DNA of 64,000 bases from Clostridiaceae bacterium. Its GTDB lineage: Bacteria > Bacillota > Clostridia > Lachnospirales > Lachnospiraceae. Every line of letters begins with the position of its first letter. Position 1 is the first letter of the stretch. Under the pieces are notes generated by a model that saw only the letters and a list, made by a program, of their open reading frames with translations, searched no databases and was not told the origin of the DNA. Below are positions 9,864 through 18,121 of this stretch, one piece after another. The translations under genes and the position numbers were made by a program. The stretch is taken from contig CAJSZV010000001.1 of the NCBI GenBank assembly GCA_910574345.1, positions 353,127 to 417,126 on the forward strand, written 5' to 3'.

Positions 9864-10612
9864 TTAGTTCGTGGCGCTCCGGGTTTTGCGGAACAGGTAG
9901 TTGGCGTATGCGGTTTTCATTTCCTTATATTTGGGACGGCTTATGGGAACCCGGCTTCCGTCTGTCAGCAAAAAATCATAAGGAGTGAGGGAGCACACCT
10001 GGTCTAAGGAGACCACATAGCCCCGGCAGCAGTTCTGAAACCGGAGGCCTAAGGAGGCTTCCCCGTATTCTCCCAAAAGCTTAAGCCGGGACAGGAAATA
10101 CTCCAGAGTCATATAGGGCTTTAACATGCCTGCGGCGGTCTGAATCTCCAGAAAATGTCCCACGGAACGCACATACAGGATATCATCCAGATATAACCGG
10201 CGGGTCATGCGGTTTTCTTTAATCTCCAGGGCGCGCCGGAAGTTTCCCTGCTTGTCCAGCCGGTTCATAACAGAGCGGAGCCGTTCTTTGGACACAGGCT
10301 TTATAATATAATCCATGGCCTGCACCGTGTAGCTTCCAGGGCAAAACTCTCTTCCGTGGTAATGAAAATAATGGGGACGGAAGGGTCAAGTTCCCGAAGT
10401 CGGCGGGCCGTCTCCATGCCGCTTAAGCCATCCATCAGATTGTCCAAAAATACCGCGTCAAATCTTCCGGGGAAGAAGGCGGAAAGAAACGCTTCCCCGC
10501 TGAAAAAAAGAGAGATCTCAGGCTCCCTTTTCGTCAGAGAAAAATATTCCAAAAGCAGTTTCTGCAAATTATCCAAATCATATTTCAGATCATCTACCAA
10601 AGCAAAATTCAT
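9864..10612 (-). pseudogene. LytTR response regulator, frameshifted
   Basis: The minus-strand gene starts at 10612 (MNFALVDDLKYDL after TAGGAG) with a receiver domain containing FDAVFLDNLMDG and IIFITTEESFALE. Near 10332-10335 the frame slips: the original frame ends in RPWIIL and stop, while the next frame continues with TVQAMDYIIKPVSKERL and a full LytTR DNA-binding domain (RFQNCCRGYVVSLDQV, SRPKYKEMK). Restoring one base (for example GAA-GGC-TAC) rebuilds the consensus FALE-G-Y-TVQAMDY. The kinase starts 14 bases after its stop, so the two formed one operon. Both partners are now damaged independently. Confidence 0.88.
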
Positions 10613-10690
10613 GTAAACACTCCTAAAACATCGCAGACCATCAAAAGGCAGACCCGGCCGCAGACGTATACGGCTGCACTGTTTTTGTTC

Positions 10691-10719
10691 ATTATAGCAA
10701 AAAGATACCTTTATATTAT
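10691..10719 (-). promoter_or_regulatory. Candidate promoter of the LytTR regulator operon
   Basis: On the minus strand a TATAAT lies at 10696-10691, about 80 bases before the regulator start. The matching -35 position (ATAATA) is poor, as expected for an activator-dependent promoter. Operator pair 1 abuts it. Confidence 0.4.
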
Positions 10720-10720
10720 C

Positions 10721-10749
10721 ACAATTCGTGCGAAAAGAAATCAATTGGT
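10721..10749 (+). promoter_or_regulatory. LytTR-type operator pair 1
   Basis: ACAATTCGT and TCAATTGGT form a direct repeat with starts 20 bases apart. Each differs at one base from the published LytTR half-site pattern (T/A)(A/C)(C/A)GTTN(A/G)(T/G). The whole 28-base block is repeated as pair 2. Confidence 0.5.
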
Positions 10750-10769
10750 GCTGTTTAATGCAAAATCAA

Positions 10770-10814
10770 CTGCTGCCCTCCGTGGACAGGGCCCATGCCC
10801 ACGGAGGGCAGCAG
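10770..10814. repeat. Perfect 16-bp inverted repeat between the two operators
   Basis: CTGCTGCCCTCCGTGG and CCACGGAGGGCAGCAG face each other across a 13-base loop. It separates the divergent promoters and could insulate them as a bidirectional hairpin; no T-run follows on either side. Confidence 0.75.
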
Positions 10815-10839
10815 TTCGTGCGAAAAAGAATCAGTTGGT
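10811..10839 (+). promoter_or_regulatory. LytTR-type operator pair 2
   Basis: GCAGTTCGT and TCAGTTGGT have starts 20 bases apart. The second matches the LytTR half-site pattern exactly and the first misses one base. The pair ends about ten bases upstream of the -35 element of the RsbW-like operon, the usual place for a LytTR activator. Confidence 0.6.
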
Positions 10840-10849
10840 GCTATATGGG

Positions 10850-10878
10850 TTGAAAGGGGGAAAAATGCGGGATATGAT
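10850..10878 (+). promoter_or_regulatory. Promoter of RsbW-like/FecR operon
   Basis: TTGAAA and TATGAT are separated by 17 bases and lie just downstream of operator pair 2 and 27 bases before the RsbW-like start codon. Confidence 0.55.
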
Positions 10879-10904
10879 TAAACGAAAAACCAGGAGGGCG
10901 TACT

Positions 10905-11330
10905 ATGCAATCAGAGATCATACCGGCCTCCATGGATTATCTTTCCAGGGTCATGTCTCTGACAAAAGAGGAGCTTAGGCAGGCCGGATGCGGCGAGAAG
11001 GACAGACGCTTAATCGAGATATCCGTGGAGGAAATTTTCACCAACATTGCCTCCTATGCCTACGGCGGCGGAGAGGGCGTGATACGGATTAGGTGGGATA
11101 TCCGCCAAGTGGGGAAAGGCCAGAAAGAGGCGGTGATCTGTTTTGCAGATGAAGGGACCCCCTACAATCCTTTTGCCAGAAAAGACCCGGACCTGACCCT
11201 GCCCATAGAACAGCGCCCTGTGGGGGGCCTGGGAGTTTATATGGTAAAACAGTTTATGGATGAGACAGATTATCGGTATGAAAAAGGGCGCAATGTGACT
11301 GTTATCAAAAAAAGATTCCCCGGAGAGTGA
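10905..11330 (+). CDS. RsbW/SpoIIAB-like ATP-binding protein
   Basis: This 141-residue protein has the HATPase_c_2 fold of anti-sigma factor serine kinases. The N box is SVEEIFTNIASYAY, the G1 box is FADEGTPYNPF, and the G2 region is RPVGGLGVYMVKQFMDE. Relatives either phosphorylate an anti-sigma antagonist or bind a sigma factor. No sigma factor or antagonist gene lies nearby, so its partner is encoded elsewhere or it works differently. CAGGAGG precedes the ATG. It leads an operon with the secreted Glu/Ser/Thr-rich protein and the FecR-domain protein, and its promoter sits behind a LytTR-type operator. Confidence 0.82.
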   Translation: MQSEIIPASMDYLSRVMSLTKEELRQAGCGEKDRRLIEISVEEIFTNIASYAYGGGEGVIRIRWDIRQVGKGQKEAVICFADEGTPYNPFARKDPDLTLPIEQRPVGGLGVYMVKQFMDETDYRYEKGRNVTVIKKRFPGE

Positions 11331-11386
11331 CAGCAGGAAGGCAGATGCCAAGCATTTTCGGAAATTTACCAGGAGGAAGATTGGAA

Positions 11387-12502
11387 GTGAAGGGAAGATG
11401 GAAGGGGCTTTGTGCGCTATGGATGGCTCTGGCCCTGACAGTTTATGCTTTTCCGGTGACGGTGATTGCTGAGGATTTCACGGAGCAGACGGAAAGGATG
11501 GCAGAAGATTTGTCGGGAACCGAATCAGAGGCGGCTTTTGGCCCGGAAAATTTGGCGGCAGGGGCGGATGAAGGGGAGACTGGGGAAAGTACGGGGAATA
11601 CAGAAAGTCCGGCGAGCACAGAAAGAACGGAGAGCATAGAGAGTACGGAGAGCACAACGAGTGCAGAAAGTGCGGAAACTTTGGACAAAAGTTCAGCTGA
11701 GTCGCGGGATAGTGAGGAACCATCTGGAACAGAACATACGTCTGGGGCAGAGGAACCGTCTGAATCGGAAGGGACAGCGGAAGAATCATCGGAGCCGGAA
11801 TCTGCAGAGTCCACAGAAGAGAGGGAAGAATCATCAGCAGAAGAGACGGATAAAAGAGGGGAGAATCAGCCTGAGGGGACAACGGAAGGTACAGCGGCAG
11901 AAACAAGCAGTGTGGAGGAACCAGTAGAGAAGGATATCCTGGAATCTATCGTTAAGGAAAATTTAGCGCTGAAAGCGGCTGCTGCTGAGAGGGCGGGGGA
12001 AACGTCTGTGACGGCATGGCTGTATCTGGGGAGTGAGGAAGTTGGGGTAGGTACGATAATAGCTCCAGATGATACTTCCATCAAAAGTGTTATTACATTC
12101 GAACTCAACAAACCATTTGACCAGCAGACAGGACTTGCAGTAACTGCCCCATCGGGTAAAGAATTAAGCGAATGGAATCTGTGGAAGGCTAATTCGAGCG
12201 GATATGTGACTGGTAGCTTAAACTCTAAAGCAATAAATGATACGCTTACAGAGGATGAATATAGCGGTTTTATACCCACCGGGGAAGATCTTTACCTGCT
12301 TTTTGTCCCCATATGGAAAGAAGAGGAAGTAAAAATAGAGGAAATTGCGGATGGGAAGTCTTTGTATATGCAGATAGGAACAGCATGTGTGCTGCCTGCG
12401 GGAAAGTGGAAAGTGGATGGGGATACCACGATATACAACAGCAGCGGGAGTACCGTCTATGCGGCCAAAGCAGAGACATTTGTATTTCGTAAACAGGAAT
12501 AA
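11387..12502 (+). CDS. Secreted Glu/Ser/Thr-rich protein of unknown function
   Basis: The product begins with a signal peptide (KGRWKGLCALWMALALTVYA) followed by a cleavage-like AFPVTVIAED. Residues about 45-170 are a low-complexity Glu/Ser/Thr spacer with many TES, STE and EES triplets, as in stalk regions of surface proteins. The C-terminal 170 residues (from TSVTAWLYLGSEEVGVGT) look folded and beta-rich but match no family I recognise. A GTG at 11387 or a TTG at 11381 follows AGGAGG; the frame extends to 11327 without a better site. No LPxTG or transmembrane anchor is present. It is sandwiched between the RsbW-like and FecR genes. Confidence 0.65.
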   Translation: MKGRWKGLCALWMALALTVYAFPVTVIAEDFTEQTERMAEDLSGTESEAAFGPENLAAGADEGETGESTGNTESPASTERTESIESTESTTSAESAETLDKSSAESRDSEEPSGTEHTSGAEEPSESEGTAEESSEPESAESTEEREESSAEETDKRGENQPEGTTEGTAAETSSVEEPVEKDILESIVKENLALKAAAAERAGETSVTAWLYLGSEEVGVGTIIAPDDTSIKSVITFELNKPFDQQTGLAVTAPSGKELSEWNLWKANSSGYVTGSLNSKAINDTLTEDEYSGFIPTGEDLYLLFVPIWKEEEVKIEEIADGKSLYMQIGTACVLPAGKWKVDGDTTIYNSSGSTVYAAKAETFVFRKQE

Positions 12503-12514
12503 GAAGGAGCGATT

Positions 12515-13936
12515 ATGATACAGAAAACCATATTAGTAAAAGCCACCGCCGCAGTGATGGGGGCGGCAGTTATCACGGGGACTGTTGTGGCAGTGAATCA
12601 TTTGTCAAAGACGAAGGATTCCTATCATTCCATCCTGCTTTATGAAATAGAGGGGACTGCGAAGGTGGACCGTCAGGGGACGGGAATGATGAACGGGGTG
12701 GAGAATCTTTATCTGGAATCAGGGGATGAACTGACGGTGGAGCCTGAGAGTTTTACCCGGCTTCGTCTGGACGACGACAAATATGTGATGGTGGAGGAAA
12801 ATTCTGCTCTTTCTATTGAGGCGGCGGGAACAAAGGAGGATTCCAGAACCACCATTCATCTGACAAAAGGGGCTATTATCAATGAAATTCAGAACCCTTT
12901 AAGTTCCGGTTCCACATATGAGGTTACCACCCCCAATTCCGTCATGGCAGTCAGAGGCACCACATTCCGGGTGGAAATTTATTATGATGAAAATGGGGAG
13001 GCATATACAAAGGTATCGGTCTTTGACGGCGAAGTGGCTTCAAGACTCATTTTTCCTGACGGGACTATGGATGAGGAAGTGGTAACCAGCCATGGCAAAG
13101 AGGTGATAATCCACAGCAATACGGATTTGACAGAGTATCTGGGAGGGATTCGGGATATTGATTATGAGGAACTTCCCCTTAGCACCCTTTCTTTCATTGC
13201 GGAAATCATGGATCGGGGCGGCTTGACCGAGGGGATTACCAAGGAAGAACTGGGGAAATTGATTCAGAGAAAAGAGGGCGAAGGGGAAGGAAAAGCCGGG
13301 AAAGAGACAGTGGAAGAGACAGAGGAAGAGACAAGACCGGAAAGCAGGGAGACAGAAGAAACCAGTACGGAACCGGAGACTATAAAAGAGGAAGAGAGTA
13401 CAGAAGAAAAAGAGACACAGAGACCGTCCGGAGCCAAAAAGCCTCTTGAGAGCAGCGCTGCTGAGACAACCCAGGCAGCGGAAAGTCCGGCTGCACCGGC
13501 CATGATGGAGACTACGGTATCTCCCGCGGAAATCCAGACAGATGAGTCCAGCCAGGTGAAGCGGGGGTCAGGTAACCGGTATGACAGCTCTGACGATTCG
13601 GATGATTCGGGAAGCGGCGGAGGTTCTGGAGGTTCCGGCTCCTGGGACACACCGACGGAATCTTCAACGGAAAGCCCTGCAGAGGTTCCCACAGAACCAA
13701 CGACAGAAAGTACTGCTGAGGCTCCCACGGAGCCGACTACGGAAGCGCCAGCCAAGCCAGTGGAGCACACCGTGACTTTTATGTATAACGGAACGGTTTT
13801 TGGCACTCAACAGGTGGAAGACAATGGGCATGCAACGGAACCATGGCTGAAACCGGCAGCAGCAGGGAAGTGGAATTTTACGTTTGATAATACTGCTATT
13901 ACGGCTGATACTGAGATTCAATGGATAACCAATTGA
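12515..13936 (+). CDS. FecR-domain surface protein with Pro/Thr/Glu-rich stalk
   Basis: The protein has an N-terminal membrane anchor (residues 5-27, ILVKATAAVMGAAVITGTVV), then a FecR domain (about 40-215) with SGDELTVEPESFTRLRLDD and the signature TPNSVMAVRGTTFRVE. A Glu/Thr/Pro/Ser-rich spacer with repeated PTEPTTES units (270-420) leads to a C-terminal repeat-like unit HTVTFMYNGTVFGTQQVEDN of about 55 residues, similar in layout to bacterial beta-grasp repeats. FecR domains in Firmicutes are found in surface and sensing proteins; a signalling role is inferred. The gene is 12 bases after the preceding one (AAGGAG before ATG) and ends at a terminator. Confidence 0.78.
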   Translation: MIQKTILVKATAAVMGAAVITGTVVAVNHLSKTKDSYHSILLYEIEGTAKVDRQGTGMMNGVENLYLESGDELTVEPESFTRLRLDDDKYVMVEENSALSIEAAGTKEDSRTTIHLTKGAIINEIQNPLSSGSTYEVTTPNSVMAVRGTTFRVEIYYDENGEAYTKVSVFDGEVASRLIFPDGTMDEEVVTSHGKEVIIHSNTDLTEYLGGIRDIDYEELPLSTLSFIAEIMDRGGLTEGITKEELGKLIQRKEGEGEGKAGKETVEETEEETRPESRETEETSTEPETIKEEESTEEKETQRPSGAKKPLESSAAETTQAAESPAAPAMMETTVSPAEIQTDESSQVKRGSGNRYDSSDDSDDSGSGGGSGGSGSWDTPTESSTESPAEVPTEPTTESTAEAPTEPTTEAPAKPVEHTVTFMYNGTVFGTQQVEDNGHATEPWLKPAAAGKWNFTFDNTAITADTEIQWITN

Positions 13937-13945
13937 TAGATAATC

Positions 13946-13995
13946 GGGGGAGAAGGTTACTGTTTCACTCTATGCCTAATCCCCTTTTTATTTTT
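13946..13995 (+). terminator. Terminator after FecR gene
   Basis: GGGGGA and TCCCC pair with an additional GG/CC inside, around a long loop, followed by TTTTTATTTTT. Confidence 0.55.
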
Positions 13996-13998
13996 ACC

Positions 13999-14027
13999 TT
14001 GAAAATACTTTTTTCTTATGTTATAAT
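13999..14027 (+). promoter_or_regulatory. Promoter of first Rpn nuclease copy
   Basis: TTGAAA and TATAAT are separated by 17 bases immediately upstream of the repeated leader. Confidence 0.65.
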
Positions 14028-14030
14028 TCG

Positions 14031-14131
14031 TCTATAACAGTGATCGAGAGGAACCGCGGGCATGTGAGTCCGCATCTTCATTCATTTTAATCATCTAGAT
14101 TTCTGGTGGGTCCACCACATATTCCGGATTT
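14031..14131 (+). repeat. Structured leader repeat, copy 1
   Basis: This leader is repeated at 15494. Hairpin A pairs GCGGGC (14056-14061) with GTCCGC (14068-14073). Hairpin B pairs TGGTG (14104-14108) with CACCA (14113-14117). Base differences between the copies keep the pairing, which suggests a selected RNA or DNA structure. Confidence 0.7.
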
Positions 14132-14138
14132 GATTGTT

Positions 14139-14284
14139 GTAATGATTCAGTCATGGGGAAATTTGTACGGTAAGGTGTGCTGCAGGCCGGTTTGGATAAG
14201 CGCATTTTGTACAGATTGACATATGGCAGACAGCCTAAGTTTTCCGTTTTTTGAAAACAAGAAGTTGCATGGCTGAATCGTTAC
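14139..14284. mobile_element. MITE-like palindromic insert in leader 1
   Basis: A 146-bp segment is bounded by imperfect inverted repeats GTAATGATTCAGTCAT and ATGGCTGAATCGTTAC (14 of 16 match). The leader of copy 2 instead has the short palindrome GTAATTGAATAGTTAC, and the third copy has GTAACTGAATAGTTAC, so this segment appears as an expansion of that site. No coding capacity is seen. Confidence 0.5.
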
Positions 14285-14312
14285 GAATTCTCTGCAAGAA
14301 AGGAAACAGCCT

Positions 14313-15476
14313 ATGACAAACAAAAGAGTTATATTCAATGCACCAGTAAAAACAGGGTCAGAAATGCCAGCCCAAGATTCCCAGAGGGAACAGGTGATGG
14401 GAGAGAAAGATGAGGTGATTCTGATTTTCAAGGACTCACCCATGCTCTACGGACGTTTTCAGAGACTCAATAATCAGTGGAGGCAGAGGTTTTTGGATTT
14501 CTGCCGGGGAAAGAAAACATTGCCTCTTACCTATGATCCGTTTTTCAAAAGGATTTTTCATCCGGATATACACCCGGACCGCCTGTCCCGGCTTGTATCC
14601 AGTATCCTGGGAATAAAAGTGAGAGTAGTGAGGATTCTTCCCAGTGAGGACAGTCTGCTGGACGGAGGGAGTCTTCTGATTATGGACCTTTTAGGAGAAC
14701 TGGAGGACGGTTCTCTGATCAACATAGAGATTCAGAAGCAGGGGTATACTTTTCCGGCGGAGCGTATTACCTGTTATTCTTCGGATTTGGTTATGCGCCA
14801 GTATGCAAGGGTTAAGGGAGAAAGGGGGAAGAGTTTTACATATCATGACATTAAGAAAGTGTATGTGATTGTCATCTATGAAAAGAGTACGGGGGAATTT
14901 CATCGGATTCCGAATGCCTATATACATCACGGCAATACGGTGTTTGATACAGGCCTTGACCTGAAACTTTTACAGGAATATTTTCTCATAGCCCTTGACG
15001 TATTTCAAAAATTCCCGTATCCTAAAATCAGAAGCGAGCAGACTGCATGGCTGTCCTTATTGACTACAGAGAACATGGAAGATGCAGAAAAACTGATGGA
15101 GGAGTATCCTGAGTATTTGTGGATCGAAGAGATCTATGAAGAAATGGCCATGCTGTGTCATAGACCGGAGGAGGTGCTGGAATTGTTTTCAGAAGCATTG
15201 AAGATATTGGATGAGAATACGGTGAAGTATATGATAGAGGAGCTTCAGAAAGAACTGGATGAAAAAGTATCAGTGATTGATGAGAAAGAAGCGGCGCTTA
15301 AGGAACAGGGAACTGCCCTTAAAGAACGCAATTTGGTCATTGAAGAACAAGAGGCTGTTCTCAAAGAACAAGAAGCCGCTCTTAAAGAACGTAATAAGAC
15401 CATTGAAGAACGGGAAGCAGAGATAGCAGAATTGAAAAGACAATTAAGAAGTTATGAAAATGCTAATTGCCTATAA
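14313..15476 (+). CDS. Rpn-type PD-(D/E)XK nuclease / putative transposase, copy 1
   Basis: The protein belongs to the PDDEXK_2 / Rpn recombination-promoting nuclease group. TYDPFFKRIFHPDIHPDRL opens the nuclease domain; ILPSEDSLLDGGSLLIMDLL and GSLINIEIQKQGY give the D and ExQK-like core, and ITCYSSDLVMRQYARVKGE is a group hallmark. A C-terminal coiled coil (about 320-380) is built from near-repeats of EQEAALKE type. AGAAAGGAAA precedes the ATG. Rpn proteins nick DNA and promote RecA-independent recombination in E. coli; here function is inferred. A second, nearly identical copy follows in tandem. Confidence 0.82.
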   Translation: MTNKRVIFNAPVKTGSEMPAQDSQREQVMGEKDEVILIFKDSPMLYGRFQRLNNQWRQRFLDFCRGKKTLPLTYDPFFKRIFHPDIHPDRLSRLVSSILGIKVRVVRILPSEDSLLDGGSLLIMDLLGELEDGSLINIEIQKQGYTFPAERITCYSSDLVMRQYARVKGERGKSFTYHDIKKVYVIVIYEKSTGEFHRIPNAYIHHGNTVFDTGLDLKLLQEYFLIALDVFQKFPYPKIRSEQTAWLSLLTTENMEDAEKLMEEYPEYLWIEEIYEEMAMLCHRPEEVLELFSEALKILDENTVKYMIEELQKELDEKVSVIDEKEAALKEQGTALKERNLVIEEQEAVLKEQEAALKERNKTIEEREAEIAELKRQLRSYENANCL

Positions 15477-15493
15477 TAATAAAAGGCTGATTT

Positions 15494-15594
15494 TCTATAA
15501 TAGCAGACAAGAGGAATCGCGGGTATATGAGCCCGCATCCTCATTCATTATGATCATCTAAATTTCTGGTGAGTCCGCCACATATTCCGGATTT
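15494..15594 (+). repeat. Structured leader repeat, copy 2
   Basis: This is the second copy of the 14031 leader. Hairpin A is GCGGGT (15519-15524) with GCCCGC (15531-15536): relative to copy 1 a G-U pair became G-C and a C-G pair became U-G. Hairpin B is TGGTG with CGCCA, where U-A became U-G. It is followed by the palindrome GTAATTGAATAGTTAC. Confidence 0.7.
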
Positions 15595-15644
15595 AAATTT
15601 CGTAATTGAATAGTTACTAATTTTCTGTAAGAAAGGAAAAGTTT

Positions 15645-16724
15645 ATGACAGATAAAAGAACTATGTTTAATGAACTGGCAAAAACAGGATTCGAGATACC
15701 GGGTCATGGTTCCCAGAGGGAACAGGTAATGGGAGAGAAAGATGAGGTGATTCGGATTTTCAAGGATTCACCCATGCTCTACGGACGGTTTCAGAGACTC
15801 AATAATCAATGGAGGCAGAGGTTTTTGGATTTCTGCCGGGGGAAGAAAACATTGCCTCTTACCTATGACCCGTTTTTTAAAAGGATTTTTCATCCGGATA
15901 TCCACCCGGACCGCCTGTCCCGGTTTGTGTCCAGTATCTTGGGGATAAAAGTGAGAGTAGTGAGGATTCTTCCCAGTGAGGACAGTCTGCTGGATGGTGG
16001 GACGCTTTTGATTATGGATCTTTTAGGAGAACTGGAGGACGGTTCCCTGATCAACATAGAGATTCAGAAACAGGGGTATGCTTTTCCAGCGGAGCGTATT
16101 ACCTGTTATTTTTCGGATTTGGTTATGCGCCAGTATGCCAGGGTTAAGGGAGAAAAGGGGAAGAATTTTACATATCATGACATTAGAAAGGTATATGTAA
16201 TTGTCATCTACGAGAAAAGTACGGGGGAGTTTCATAAGATTTCTGATGCCTATATACATCACGGCAATACGGTATTTGATACGGGCCTTGACCTGAAACT
16301 TTTACAGGAATATTTTCTCATAGCTCTTGACGTATTTCAAAAATTCCCGTATCCTAAAATCAGAAGCGAGCAGACTGCATGGCTGTCCTTATTGACTACA
16401 GAGAATATGGAAGATGCAGAAAAACTGATGGAGGAGTATCCTGAGTATTTGTGGGTCGAAGAGATCTATGAAGAAATGGCCATGCTGTGTCATAGACCGG
16501 AGGAGGTGCTGGAATTGTTTTCAGAAGCATTGAAGATATTGGATGAGAATACGGTGAAGTATATGATAGAGGAGCTTCAGAAAGAGCTGGATGAAAAAGT
16601 ATCAGTGCTTGGGGAGAAGGAAGCGGCGCTTAAGGAACAGGGAACTGTGCTTAGAGAACAGGAAGCAGAGATAGCAGAACTGAAAAGACAATTAAGAAAT
16701 TATGAGAATGCTAATCATCTATAA
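15645..16724 (+). CDS. Rpn-type PD-(D/E)XK nuclease / putative transposase, copy 2
   Basis: This copy is almost identical to the preceding gene through the nuclease domain (GSLINIEIQKQGYAFPAERI), with scattered conservative changes. The main difference is the C-terminal coil, which is shorter by exactly 28 residues, four heptads: EKEAALKEQGTVLREQEAEI against a longer run of the same motif in copy 1. Its own leader and AGAAAGGAAA ribosome site are retained, so both copies are probably expressed. The array arose by tandem duplication of leader plus gene. Confidence 0.82.
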   Translation: MTDKRTMFNELAKTGFEIPGHGSQREQVMGEKDEVIRIFKDSPMLYGRFQRLNNQWRQRFLDFCRGKKTLPLTYDPFFKRIFHPDIHPDRLSRFVSSILGIKVRVVRILPSEDSLLDGGTLLIMDLLGELEDGSLINIEIQKQGYAFPAERITCYFSDLVMRQYARVKGEKGKNFTYHDIRKVYVIVIYEKSTGEFHKISDAYIHHGNTVFDTGLDLKLLQEYFLIALDVFQKFPYPKIRSEQTAWLSLLTTENMEDAEKLMEEYPEYLWVEEIYEEMAMLCHRPEEVLELFSEALKILDENTVKYMIEELQKELDEKVSVLGEKEAALKEQGTVLREQEAEIAELKRQLRNYENANHL

Positions 16725-16832
16725 TAATAAAATTCTGATTTTTCTATAACAGCAATCAAGAGGAAGCGAGAGCGGCCCTTGGATTAGGACATATCATCAT
16801 TCTTTATCTTTATCCAAGGAGGTACCTGCCAT

Positions 16833-18069
16833 ATGCCGCACAACAAAATCAAAAATGCCTTTTTATCTGCCGTGAATTCCGTTATTGCAAACCCGGACCA
16901 GTTTGCTGTCAATCCGGAAAAGGATTTCACCCGACAGCGGAAAATCACACCCGACACCCTTATTTCATTTCTTGTCTCTAAAGGCTCTTCTTCTGCCAGG
17001 GTGGAGATGCTGGACTTTTGGGGGCTGGATCAGCAAATGCCTTCCCTTCCCGCACTGAACCAGCAGCGTGCGAAGCTCAAGCACGAAGCGCTGGAAGCCG
17101 TCCTTGTCGGGTTCAACGATTCCGTCAGCAGCCAGGCAGGCTTCCCCGTCTCTGACGATGGATACCGCTATCTGGCCGCCGATGGCTCCACGACCACTTT
17201 TTTCAGCAGCCCGAAACTGGCCCCCAAGAGTATTTCTGCTCGCCCGGCCACTCCGCAAACGGCGTCTACAGCATCCATATCAATGCTTTTTTTGACCTTG
17301 ATGCACACATCTATACGGACGCCATCCTCCAGCCCGTGCATGAAAAAAACAAGTTTGGCGCATTCTGCGACATTGTGGACCGGCACGGGACGCTCCCCGG
17401 CAGGAAGAATGTCTACCTTGGCGACAGGGGCTACTGCTCCTACAACAACATGGCACATGTGGCGCAACAGGGGCAGTATTTTCTCTTCCGCACAAAGGAT
17501 ATCCATTCCAAAGGCTTGGTCGGAAATTTCCATTTCCCAGAAACGGAATCTTTTGATATTGACATGACCGTTACCCTGACGCGAAGCCATTCCAGGAAAA
17601 TTCCTGTCCCCCCGGAACTTACAGACGTTTCATTGACCAGGAATCCGCTTTTGATTTTATCGAATATGGCTCTTTTGACACCTATACCCTTACCTTCCGT
17701 GTCGCCAGATTCCCCATCGGAGATGATCCCTACGAATGTGTTGTGACGAATCTCCCAAGGGAAGAATTCCCTCCTGAAAGGCTCAAGATCCTCTACTGCA
17801 GGAGGTGGTCCATTGAATCCTCGTTCCGCAAACTGAAATATACGATTGGCCTGAGCAACTACCATTCGTACAAGCCAGAGTATATCAAACAGGAAATATG
17901 GGCAAACCTTATTGCTTATAACATAACGGAAATGCTGGTCAACAGTGCCGTCATGGAAAAGAAGGAAACAAAATATGAGTACAAAGTGAATTTTACCATG
18001 GCTGCACATATTTGTAGAGTCTTTCTCCGTCTGACCACGGAGAAAGACCAGTACAATGTGATAACTTAA
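16833..18069 (+). pseudogene. IS4-family transposase, two frameshifts
   Basis: Three reading frames together give one IS4-type DDE transposase. Frame 1 (from 16833, after CAAGGAGG) carries the N-terminal part to YLAADGSTTTFF. Near 17229 the frame moves to EYFCSPGHSANGVYSIHINA and then GRKNVYLGDRGYCSYNN. Near 17610 it moves again to TYRRFIDQESAFDFIEYG and ends with the YREK signature YCRRWSIESSFRKLK. Each shift equals loss of one base and each lies at a run of C (CCCCC and CCCCCC). The element interrupts the leader of a third Rpn copy. Terminal inverted repeats could not be fixed by eye. Confidence 0.85.
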
Positions 18070-18121
18070 TGACATTGGTAACTGAATAGTTACTAATTCT
18101 CAGCAGGAAAGAAAGCAGTCT

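Noticed and set aside
9488-9988. Plus-strand ORF of 166 codons
   Set aside because: Antisense to the kinase gene; the minus strand shows a clear membrane domain.
11560-11860. Repetitive TES/EST codons as a CRISPR or tandem-repeat array
   Set aside because: The period is irregular and in frame with a secreted protein; there are no spacers.
11443-11906. Minus-strand Ser/Leu/Pro-rich ORFs
   Set aside because: They are antisense images of the Glu/Ser/Thr repeats of the secreted protein.
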